A stretch of DNA of 64,000 nt from the NCBI GenBank assembly GCA_033819885.1, contig JAQYUZ010000016.1, forward strand, positions 62,001-126,000. The letters run 5' to 3'. The position numbers were made by a program, and so were the translations under genes. Origin of the DNA: Microbotryomycetes sp. JL201. Taxonomy: Eukaryota > Basidiomycota > Microbotryomycetes. Below are positions 1 to 9,550 of the stretch, piece after piece. The first letter of the stretch is position 1. Each line of letters begins with the position of its first letter. The notes under the pieces were generated by a model. It was not told the DNA's origin. It did no database searches and saw only the letters and a list, made by a program, of their open reading frames with translations.

Positions 1-817
1 CATCCGACGACATGTACGCGCTCTTGGCTGAGCTCGCGTCCGCTGTCAAAGCTTTGCAAGATCCAACTAAGGACGAGAACGGCTTGCTCGTTCAGGCCCG
101 CGCCGACGATAGTTCTTTCACTCGCTCCATGGCCAAACGGCAGAAGTCCACGATCGTCTATCCCAGAAATTTGCAGAACGAGCTCGACAATATGGACGAA
201 GATGCCCGAACAGCCATGGTCCGACGAGAAGAGATGCTCGACAAATTGCTGGACGCTCAGGGAGCTGAGGCATTATTGTCGGCCAGGATAGAACAGCTCA
301 GAAAGAGTGTTGAGCAAATAGGATCGCAGGTTCGTCTGGCGTACACCTTGCCTCGCGACAATCATTGATCTTTCTCGTTTCCAGGCTGCGGACGTGGTCC
401 GGGACACACTACGGACAGAGTCGCGCAAGCGGACGCAATGGTTCATCATTGCCGTCTTGATTCAGCTGTACTTGTTCGTTTGCATGCTCAGGCGAGTCAC
501 GTAGCCGCGAACCCCATAAAGCAGCTTCGCTGACGTCAGAGTTTGTTTGCAGATATGCTCAAGCAAGGTCCGAATATTTATATGAAACACTATATTACGA
601 CCCATTCAACCCGGCAATGCTGCCGTCGTCCGCGAATTGGGCAGCAGTAGAGCCCAATCTCGATCAGATCGGATCGCTTCTAGGCGCGGGGAGGCTAGAT
701 GGGCATGTAGGATCATGGATAGGCTCGAAGCTTGCAAGAGCTGCCCGAGGACTGACTCGACGGGCGACTGCTGTCATGTCTGCCTCGAGCAGCGAGTCCG
801 CCCGCGTGCCTGTCTGA
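1..817 (+). CDS. C-terminal part of a membrane-anchored coiled-coil protein (5' end outside window)
   Basis: The reading frame is open at the left edge, so only the C-terminus is present. Three exons: 1-329, 385-491 and 553-817. The first intron is GT-AG; the second runs from gcgagt at 492 to ag at 552 and is GC-AG. Without that splice the protein stops right after the hydrophobic stretch; with it the frame continues about 88 codons to the stop at 815-817. The sequence shows a charged heptad-like helix, then a single transmembrane segment (QWFIIAVLIQLYLFVCML), then a short tail. A coiled coil followed by one late membrane helix recalls the C-termini of SUN-like Slp1/SUCO proteins of the ER and nuclear envelope, but no diagnostic motif lies in the window, so the family is a guess. 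Coding status is fairly sure, function is not. Confidence 0.7.
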
Positions 818-1137
818 AGGAATAATTGGAATGGCCGTGTCCGGATCAGTATTTTGTGTTGTTGTCAAAATTGTATGAGTTTACTGTCCGATCACGTGGC
901 ACCGTGGCACCGCGGCAAGCAGAATAGACTAAATTTCGGACATGCGCATTGCGCACGCATTGCAAGCGGAGGCGGCGTATCTGGAGAGCTATCCCGGGGA
1001 CTGCATGACACAATCAGTCTTGAAGCCTTGTGGTCAACATTACAGAGTCAGCTGAACGTTGCAGCGCACTTCCGTTAGCTGCATACTGTTTCAGTTATCA
1101 ACTGCCCCCTCTCATCGTCCTTCTCCTCGCTTTATTC
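818..1137. other. Intergenic region upstream of the first MFS copy
   Basis: No coding signal. A palindromic CACGTG sits at 893-898, about 240 bp before the MFS start codon. The second MFS copy also has a CACGTG upstream of its start, at 3550-3555. Otherwise I see nothing. Confidence 0.5.
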
Positions 1138-3353
1138 ATGTCTTCGGCACGGACTCTGTCACCATCTTCGACATTACAAGACGACGCTCGCTTGGTGGAA
1201 GGGAGGTCAAAAATGCTCACAGCGGACTCTCGGTTGAAGGGGGCCGCCACTGACGACAAAAACGAGACTGTCCCGAATTCGACGACCGTCGCTGAGAGTG
1301 GTATCCTGCGAGGCAAACAGCTCGCATTTGTCTTCATCGCCCTGATGCTTTCCGTATTTCTCATCGCAATCGAGTCAGTTTATGGTCTTTTTCGTGATTG
1401 CAGGTTCGCGGCGCTGACCGCTGACATTTCTGCAGTCAAAGTTAGCACAATTCTTTGAGGCCCTCCTTTCTTCTCGCTCGTGCTTTCTGTTCATGATTTG
1501 CAGCAATCTTGGCTACCGCACTGCCTCGTCTCGCTAGCGACTTTCACGCCTTCGCTCTTCAAGGTTGGGTATCTAGCGCATTCATCCTTACTCGTAAGCA
1601 TGTCGTTGTATTGAAGGACGTCATCTGACGGATTCTCCCGTCAGAAACCAGCTTCCTCCTCATCTTCGGCCCACTGTTGCGCATTTTTTGCGCAAATTAC
1701 ACGCTCCTCGTCTCCGTCGTCATCTTCGATGTCGGAAGCGTCGTCTCGGGCGCTGCACCGAACGTCTACGCGCTGAACGTGGGCCGGGCTCTCAGTGGCG
1801 CCGCGGCTGCTGGCATTTTCACCTCGTCATTGCAAATTCTAGGACAGTGCACGAGGCTCGAGGACAGACCAAAGCTCTTTGGCCTGTTCGGGGCCGTGTT
1901 CGGCCTCAGCTCTGTTGTAGGCCCATTCATCGGCGGGGCCTTGACGGATTCCGGACCAAAGGGATAGCGGTACATCTTTTACTTGAACGTCCCAATTGGT
2001 GCTCTCACAGTCGTCGGGATCCTCTTCTTGCTCAAGTCGACGCCACCACTCGGTGCAGACCTCAGCAAGCGCTCACCGCGCGATCTTTTGAGACAAACCC
2101 TACGTATCGATTGGCTTGGTTCGGTCCTTATTCTTGGCTCTGTCACATGCCTCGTGCTTGCGCTGCAGTGGGGCGGCAACACCAAGCCGTGGAAGTCGGC
2201 CGCTGTGCTCGTTCCGCTCATCCTCGCCATCGTGGTCGGCTTTGCATTAATTGGCTGGCAGAAATACCTGGGCGAGCGCGCCATGGTTCCGCCGCAAAGC
2301 ATCAAGTCAGTTTCTGTGGTCGCCATAGTACTTTACTCGTTTTCAATTCGTGTTTGCATGTTTGTTTACGTCTACTGTGAGTTCGGTCTGGACACTACGA
2401 GCCTAGCTCACGTTCTGGCCCCCCAGCAGACTTGCCCATATTTTATCAGGTCACGCAAAAATCCTCCGCTACCAAGTCCTCGATCGACGCCATCGTATCC
2501 ATGGCTTCAGTGGTCGTGTCCCTCATTCTCGCGGGACAATTCGTCGGAAGGATAGTTCACCGCTTCTGGCCATTTCTCTTGGGCGGACCCATGCTTCTAG
2601 CGGTCGGAGCTGGCTTGCTATTCTCCGTCAATGAAACGATGTCTGATGCCAAGCTAATCGGGTATCAAATCTTGATTGGCGTCGGCATCGGCTCATGCCA
2701 GCAAAATTCGCTGCTCGCAATGCAGGCGGAGTTCCGAACCCTTCCCCGTCTGTTAGCACAAGGCACATCTCTGGCTTCCTTTGCCCAATTCCTTCGGGGA
2801 ACTGTGGGTGAGTCTCCCTCGTTCGGCGCGCCTCAGCTTCTGCAAAGCGTTGACACAGTGGCGGATGTATCGAGGTCTCGCTGTAGCTCAAGCAATCTTT
2901 TCAAGCGTTCTTGCAAACAAAATGAACGTCTATGCTCCAACAGCACCGATTGGCAAAATCAAGGAGAACCCTCTGTCGATTTACGCCCTGCCTACTGAGC
3001 AGATCCAGCCTGTCATCAAGGTATATATGCAAAGCTTACGATACTGTGAGTCCGTTTGACACTGAGGATCAGTTCCGGTGACTCACGGCATCCACTTCTC
3101 AGTCTTCCTTCTAGGCGTCCCATTCAGTCTATCGGCGATTCTCCTGAGTTTATGCATCATTAATATCAAAATCACTCATCCGCCGGCTCCGTCACCAAGT
3201 AGCAAGCCTGTTGCTGACAATGACCTCGAGATTCTTAAAGGCGGCGACGGATCGGACCTTGCAGTGGTTGGTGCTGGGCCGGCTTCCGATGCTTTGAGCT
3301 TCAGCAACCGCAACGCTGGGGCAAAAGAATCAGAAAAGGCTTGCCAACTTTAG
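1138..3353 (+). pseudogene. DHA2-type MFS transporter, tandem copy 1, with an in-frame stop
   Basis: This is the tandem paralogue of the gene at 3690-5949, with the same exon plan. Exons: 1138-1373, microexon 1436-1440, 1504-1593, 1645-2376, 2430-2807, 2875-3045, 3103-3353. The protein would be a 14-helix drug:H+ antiporter of the plasma or vacuolar membrane. Family signals include LATALPRLASDF after helix 1 and the conserved GxxxGPFIGG region. At 1965-1967 the tryptophan codon TGG of the paralogue is TAG, in the segment after motif C. The frame is otherwise open across all exons, so this is either a young pseudogene or an allele truncated after about 180 residues. The acceptor before 2875 (TCGAG) is weaker than the paralogue's TTCAG. 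The part around 1941-2309 is almost identical to copy 2, while the flanks are clearly diverged. Confidence 0.8.
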
Positions 3354-3689
3354 TTCCAAGTTTTTAAGTAGAAACGCATTCTGGTAGAGCTTTTCGTCGC
3401 TTTTCCTGTACGTTCAATTATTCGTAAATAATTTGTCCTGCGGGCGGGGTGTCTCATCCCGAACGGTTCTTGCAACTGCAACAATGCACAAGCCACATGA
3501 GCATGCCTCTATGCAGATCGATGCTCCTTTGACCGCCAATCAGGTTGACCACGTGACTCGACTGTGTTGGATTGCGACGCGGTCCGGCAAAGCTAAAAAT
3601 GGCCGCAGCTCGGAACCAGCATCGGAGCTGGCGCTTGCCCCCTCCACAAGCTCGCCAGCTGCTCTTCCTTCTCTTCAGGACCTCTGACA
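3354..3689. other. Intergenic region between the MFS copies
   Basis: 3' region of copy 1 and promoter of copy 2. It carries CACGTG at 3550-3555 (in the context CCACGTGAC), about 135 bp before the start codon. This resembles the element upstream of copy 1 and could be a bHLH-factor site (inference). No coding exon seen. Confidence 0.5.
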
Positions 3690-5949
3690 ATGTCGTCCAA
3701 GACTGTGTCACCGACTCCGACGCTTCACAACGACATGCCTCGCGCTACAGAAGCCGCAGAGCTCGACGCGGCGGCCAATTCAACAAAGGGTGCGAGTGCG
3801 GCTGATCGCGACGCGTCTATGGGCCTTCAGAAACCACCAGCAATCAGCGAAGGCGTGATTCTGAGGGGAAAACAGCTAGCCATCGTATTCGTCGCCCTCT
3901 TGCTGTCTATCTTCCTTGTCGCGCTCGAGTGAGTTCCGCCTTCTGCGGAGTCGACACCGGAAGCCGTCTGAGCTGACGAATTTACGGCCCTGCGTTCACG
4001 TTTTGCAGTCAGAGTCAGTAAAATTGCAGAGCTGATATCACCCTGCATCGTTCGTAACTGACATCTGCCATGCAGCGATTCTGGCAACCGCCCTGCCTCG
4101 GATTGCCAGTGACTTCAACGCCTTCACACTGCAAGGTTGGGTGTCCAGCGCTTTCATTCTTACTCGTATGTGTGACTCGGATTGAAACGAGGTCCCGTAA
4201 TTGGCTTTCTAACTGCTTTGCACCCTCGCAGAGACGGGATTCATCTTGATTTACGGCCCAATCTTGCGCATTTACTCTGCCAAGTACACACTGCTTTCTG
4301 CAGTCGTGATCTTTGAAGTCGGCAGTGTCATCTGTGGCGCTGCTCCGGACGTTTACGCCCTGATCTTCGGACGAGCGCTCAGTGGCGCTGGTGCCGCTGG
4401 CATCTTCACATCAAGTATTCAAATTCTCGGACAGTGCACGAGGCTCGAGGACAGGCCAAAGCTCTTTGGTCTGTTCGGAGCTGTCTTCGGCCTGAGCTCG
4501 GTCATAGGCCCATTCATTGGTGGCGGCTTGACGGATTCCGGACCAAAGGGATGGCGGTACATCTTCTACTTGAACGTCCCAATTGGTGCTCTCACAGTCG
4601 TCGGGATCCTCTTCTTGCTCAAGTCGACGCCACCACTCGGTGCAGACCTCAGCAAGCGCTCACCGCGCGATCTTTTGAGACAAACCCTACGTATCGATTG
4701 GCTTGGTTCGGTCCTTATTCTTGGCTCTGTCACATGCCTCGTGCTTGCGCTGCAGTGGGGCGGCAACACCAAGCCGTGGAAGTCGGCGGCTGTGCTCGTT
4801 CCCCTCATCCTAGCCATCGTGGTCGGCTTTGCACTAATTGGCTGGCAGAAATACCTGGGCGAGCGCGCCATGGTTCCGCCGCAAATCATCAAGTCAATCT
4901 CGGTCGTTGCTATCACCGTTTACTCATTCACCATTCGATTTTGCATGCTCGTTTACATTTACTGTCAGTCACACCCTCACAAACAATTGGACCCGTCTAG
5001 GCTTACTCGAGCGCGTCCGCACAGACTTGCCCATCTTTTATCAAGTCACGCGCGAGGCGTCAGCGACGAGGTCATCGATCGACATCATGGCTTTCATGGT
5101 TTCTTGCGTCTTGTCTGTCATCCTCGCGGGGCAAATCGTGGGCCGAGTCCTTTACCGCTTCTGGCATTTCCTCTTCTTTGGTCCAATGCCGCTCGCGATC
5201 GGAGCAGGTCTGCTCTTCACGGTTGACGAGCACACGTCTAATGCCAAGATCATTGGCTACCAAATTCTCGTTGGTGTTGGCGTCGGCACCACGATGCAAA
5301 ACTCGTTGCTGGCGATGCAAGCAGAGTTCAAGGACGTACCACGATTGCTCGCACAAGGAACGGGCCTTGCCTCCTTTGCGCAATTCTTGGGCGGAACAGT
5401 TGGTACGTCATTTTGGTTTTTTGGCTCCCACAATCCGACGGCTCACTTGCTTTGTTTGATTCAGGCCTGGCCGTTGCACAAGCCGTTTTTGCCAGCGTTC
5501 TGAACGACAAGATTAGACAATTTGCTCCGACTGCTCCTATCAATGTGATCAAGCAAGACCCACTGTCCATCTATACGCTTCCGGCAGACCAGATCCAGCC
5601 CGTCATCAAAGCCTACGTTCAAAGTCTACAATATGGTGAGCAGACAGCGCCAAGTCATACGCCCTCACTCTCCAACGACTGATGATGTTTGGATGCAGTT
5701 TTCGTTTTGGGCGTGCCGTTCAGTGTCCTGGCCATTATCCTCAGTTTGTTTATCAAAAACATCAGAATCAACGATGCTCACGCAAAACCGAAAGTTGACG
5801 AATCAACAACGGACTCTGAAAAAGGGGAGAAAAGCGTTCCAGCAGAGGCACTCGCCGCAGAAGAGGCCGGTGGACCGCCCGTCGCCACATTGGCCAACAA
5901 CACTAGTCGAAGCAGCGCAGAATCCGACAAGGCCGACAACAGAGTCTAG
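3690..5949 (+). CDS. DHA2-type MFS transporter, tandem copy 2 (intact)
   Basis: A predicted proton-coupled efflux or uptake transporter of the major facilitator superfamily, DHA2 (14-helix) branch, in a cell membrane. Exons: 3690-3928, 4009-4013, 4076-4165, 4232-4963, 5025-5402, 5465-5635, 5699-5949; the frame is open throughout. The 5-nt exon TCAGA is required to build the conserved DQTILATALPR motif after the first helix: GA|TCAGA|CG gives Asp-Gln-Thr. The N-terminus is hydrophilic and Ser/Thr/Ala-rich. The centre shows the GAAPDVYALIFGRALSG and FGLSSVIGPFIGGGL motifs, and the C-terminal tail is charged. Substrate cannot be told. Copy 1 lies 336 bp upstream on the same strand; shared exon structure shows tandem duplication, with later conversion of one tract. 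Confidence 0.93.
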
Positions 5950-6095
5950 AGAGCGAGACAGTTATCGCGGTACCGAAAGCTTATTTTTCCTTCACTAATG
6001 ATGACGAATTGTACATAGACTTCTAGTGGCTATCATAGAATGTGAAGATTTGTTCTGTGAGCGGGATGACGCTGAACGCGGCGTTGCAATCCAAA
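5950..6095. other. Convergent 3' spacer
   Basis: Short spacer between the convergent MFS copy 2 and the S28 peptidase gene. It presumably holds both 3' untranslated ends; no further gene is seen. Confidence 0.4.
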
Positions 6096-7953
6096 CTACT
6101 TCCACGGTCCCGTGCGCCACTTTCCCCTGTCTTTCCACTCTTGCATCCATTCTTGCACGAAATCGACTTCTTCCTCGTGGATTTGTTTGATCCGCTTCGG
6201 TTCATGGGTAGAATCGAGCAGTCCGTTCTCGTCCCAATGGTGCACCCCTCCTTTGATGATTTTAAAAGGCTTTTTGAGGGTGTCTCTACGCTTGCGCGCA
6301 TGAGGTGAATGAGGCGTAGCATATAGCCAAGGGTCTTCTGAGCCATCGACAAACGCAAGCCGATCACACTCGAGATCAAAAGATCCCCACTGATTGATCG
6401 CGTCAATGTTTGGTCGAGAAGGAACCGAATTGAGTTTGCCCGGCGCGAAAGCCAGACGACAAAGTTTGCTCGTGTATTCTGTCGTCAACAACCGCGAGAC
6501 GATTGAAGGTTCGTCTGCCGTTGGCGGCGCGCCGATAAAATATCCCCATTCGGTACACACTTGGTATGACCAGCTTCTCCAACTAGCGTCCTCTAGCGAC
6601 GTTCCATCGTACACGTCGCTGCCAAAGCATTCGTCCTGAGTCATGTCTTCAGGGCACAACGATGACACGTTCGCCTTGACGTATGCAGCATATGAAGCAA
6701 ACTTGGCGAGTGCTTGTCTTGGATCGCCTGGCCAAAGTCCAGACGCGAACGTGCCCAGCGGTTCAAAGGCGGGTCCGAGCTGAGCGGCATCCCTTTCAAT
6801 ACTGTCGCAAAACTCCTCAAAAATCCTTGAGCCGACGTTGTCGTCCCAGTTGCGCGCTTGCCACGTGCTGAGCGGGATTGTCAATGCGTTCACAAAGTCG
6901 GCGTTCGCAGTAACATTTTCGAGGCCAAACAACGATTTCAGTGTCGATGTGATGAAGGAATTGTTGAAGCTCAGCAGCTTGTCGATCACGTCAGAATGAC
7001 TTTCGAGCAGCCGAACGCAATCTCTTGGTCCGTACTTGATTATGGGCTAATATCATACCAGTCAGCCTCACTTAAGCGCGAGAAAAATGAAGCCATGGCG
7101 TACAGTGTAGTATTCCCAGTAATCTTCTATAGCCGTAGTCACAGCTGACGAAGCGATCGCACCCCACCAAGTGTTTGGAAACAACGAGCGGGCGAAAGCG
7201 GCTTTTGCACCTGCGTAACTGCCTCCGTAATACAGCCACGGTGTGTCTTTGGCAGTCAAGTTGTATTGTTCAAGTCCTGGGAACTGGACATGGTTTGCAA
7301 AGTAATCCGAGTCCTGCAGCGACTGCATGGTCGTCAAGAACCGCAGCGAGTCCGTCGACAGGTCGCGGACGGGCATTGATCTGCCGTAATATCGATGCTC
7401 GAAAATCACCCTGAGGGCCAACGAATGAGCTGAAGTTTACGGATCAAAAAGGGGCGGCGCGCAGCGGCGCTTACCCAAGGCCGCCAGTGGCGTTGGCGAG
7501 GATCTGAAGAATACCTTGGCGCAAGAATGGGATGCGCTCAGACGCATCCGTCTCTCCACCGTCAAGGAGGATGACGGGTCCCCCGGGCTTGTAGTATTGC
7601 GCATCGAACCAGAATCGCTGCTTAAAGGTGGCGCCGACAGGCGAAGAAGGTACTTTAGGGTCGTGCGACACGCGCTGGTCAAAGTAGTGAGCCTCATAAT
7701 CTGGCGTTGATTGCTGAGCGTTGCCGAGTACAATCTGAGGACCGGCAGAGGTGCCGGTGGTCCAAGCGTCGGCATTGACGCTCCGTTGGTGTCTCAGTCG
7801 ACGATGCAGACCAAGCGGAAGCATTGGCATGTTCTTGACCAGCTTAAAGTCAGTCTGCAGGTCCGACAAGCTCAGGGCAGATGTCGAACCGGCCAAGGCA
7901 ACCCCGATGAGCAGCGCGACCGACGCGCTGGTCAGACGTCTGCTGGTCGACAT
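6096..7953 (-). CDS. Secreted serine peptidase, family S28 (prolyl carboxypeptidase-like)
   Basis: Three exons, 7953-7475, 7410-7104 and 7046-6096, give about 578 residues. Introns are 64 and 57 nt, both GT-AG. The N-terminus is a typical signal peptide (MSTSRRLTSASVALLIGVAL, then SALS), so secretion or vacuolar delivery is likely. S28 landmarks are in order: DYEAHYFDQRVSHD, a GPVILLDGGE strand, TGGLGVIFEHRYYGRS across the first splice, the nucleophile motif GGSYAGAKAAF, Asp in VDGSEDPW and His in GGVHHWDENG, so the Ser-Asp-His triad is complete. Several Asn-X-Ser/Thr sites fit a secreted glycoprotein. Family members cleave after proline or act as acid aminopeptidases; the precise specificity is not visible. 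Confidence 0.93.
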
Positions 7954-8114
7954 GTCGTGAGTATTCGTAATTGAAAGAAGAGAGCCTCCTTGCTAATGCT
8001 TACCGCATATTGTGGAGTCAGAGGCTGGACAAAGCTCACGCCGCCGAGATCTGAACACGTGACATGCTCGACAGTAGGGAAAAATCTCGTAAACGTCGTG
8101 CATTCCAGCGAAAT

Positions 8115-8205
8115 GAATAGAATGGAAAAGTGTCTCTTTGCAATCTTTTAAAATGAAAAAGTGTCTGTTTGCAAATGTAAAAAATGAAAAAGTGTCTGTT
8201 TACAC
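8115..8205. repeat. Three imperfect tandem copies of an AT-rich ~24-nt unit
   Basis: Three adjacent copies of a unit like aatgaaaaagtgtctgtttg lie at about 8121-8143, 8150-8173 and 8182-8203, separated by short A/T linkers. They sit between the S28 gene's 5' end and the F-box gene's 3' end. The stretch is much richer in A/T than its surroundings. Its function is unknown. Confidence 0.8.
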
Positions 8206-8216
8206 CAGAGTCTACA

Positions 8217-9550
8217 TCATTCTTCGTCACCGCTATGGCTCTCTAATGATGCAGGCTTCCAATCCTCCAACGTTGTGACGCCACGCTCTACAAAGTCTAG
8301 ATTCACGTCATTCTTCTGGCACCACTGTCTGATCTGTGAGAGTGCCTTCCTCGACTCATCCGTCGCCAAATCCCATCCGTTGCTCGACGCGATCGGCAAT
8401 ATCAAACGCTCGAGTTGACACAGCGACGCAGGAGCGTGTTCTCCGTCGCCCTGGTCTTCGTTGCTTGCGCCCAATATATCGGCGACTTGTTCGGGAGTGG
8501 CTGACGTTGACGCGATGCGAAGAGACGCGAGCCGGCACGCGAGCTGTGGCACAGCTTTAACGAGCGCAGACGATGTTGAGGTGTGAATATACAAGTGCTC
8601 GAGGCTCTCGGCTTGGTGCAGTAGTCGAGGCCAGTCGACGTTGCCGCTGTCGCTGCCGCCGAGAGCGAGCGCCTCGAGCTGGCGAGACATTGTTTGGAAC
8701 GATGTTTGAAAGGATTGTGACTGCGAGAAAGCCCAATCGTACGGATCGAGCACGAGCGTCGAGAGTTTGGGCATCTTGTGCATCGACAAGAAGGACCAGT
8801 CGATGCCGTCACTCAGGCCGAACGATACCGACAATCGTTTGACATGAGGGAACCCATCAGGCGGCGGCAAAGAGTTGTACACGCGAGTGAGGTGGAGTGT
8901 CTCGATGTCTTTGTGCAAAAGTGGTACGAAGTCAGCGGACTTGCGAGCGCGAGCCGACAATGTAGCGACATACTTGGGATAGCCGACACGCTCGTTAGCG
9001 CGCTCCAAGACTTTGTGCCTTCGACGTAGACTTGGTCACACGAATCGAATTTTTTGAGAGCGGTTTTGATGCCAGTGCCGTACTCGTCGATCCATTTGCC
9101 GAGGGCGACCGTGTTGACTTGGTGGGCGCGCTGCTCGAGGGGCGTGTCTGGTTCTTGATAGTCTTGAATTGCTGCGAGCTGCCTCGTCCTGCTTGTACTC
9201 GTGCTTCTCAGGCTCGATGAGCTTCTGGTGGATGAGGACGACGAGCAGCTCGAGCTGCTGCGCCTCGTCTCGTGACTCTTGCGCGCAGCCAGGCGACCGC
9301 GCTCCGGCACCGGCTCGAGCGAACTCGACGAGCTGTCCTCGAGCGTGTATGCTAGTCGGCGCAGATGTCGCTCCGTGAGGTGCAAGTGTTGATGGATAAG
9401 CGGCTCTGCCCATGCGTGCCATGTCTTGTTAATGAGCGACACGGTGCACAAAAGGCGCGTGCGCTCGGCCAGGTTTGTTCTCGTCGGTATTGCGTCAATG
9501 CACGCGGGTATGATCATGTTGAGCAGCTCGGGAGGCAGAGTGGCCGGCAT
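8217..9550 (-). CDS. F-box-like protein with a leucine-rich C-terminal half
   Basis: The start is chosen at the ATG of MPATLPPELLNMIIPACID; the frame runs upstream only from non-ATG codons. The N-terminus resembles an F-box helix set (LPPELL... LLCTVSLINKTWHAWAEPLI), so a Skp1-binding adaptor role is likely. A Ser/Arg-rich linker follows at about residues 80-135, then a leucine-rich region (LSTLVLDPYDW, LEALALGG, LEHLYIHTS) as in fungal F-box/LRR-like proteins. Two frames must be joined near 9020-9085. A 65-nt GT-AG intron at 9083-9019 (donor gtacgg, acceptor tcgaag) restores the frame and gives about 422 residues. Its acceptor is weak, so a genuine frameshift is the alternative. Substrates are unknown. 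Confidence 0.7.

Noticed and set aside
1098-1364. Antisense frames over the MFS copies, for example 1979-2326 and 4566-4916
   Set aside because: They are mirror frames of the transporter exons, appear in both copies at the same place because the copies are alike, and have no family resemblance.
1138-5949. The tandem MFS pair as a transposon-borne or terminal-repeat structure
   Set aside because: There are no inverted or direct terminal repeats and no transposase; similarity follows the exon structure, so this is a gene duplication.
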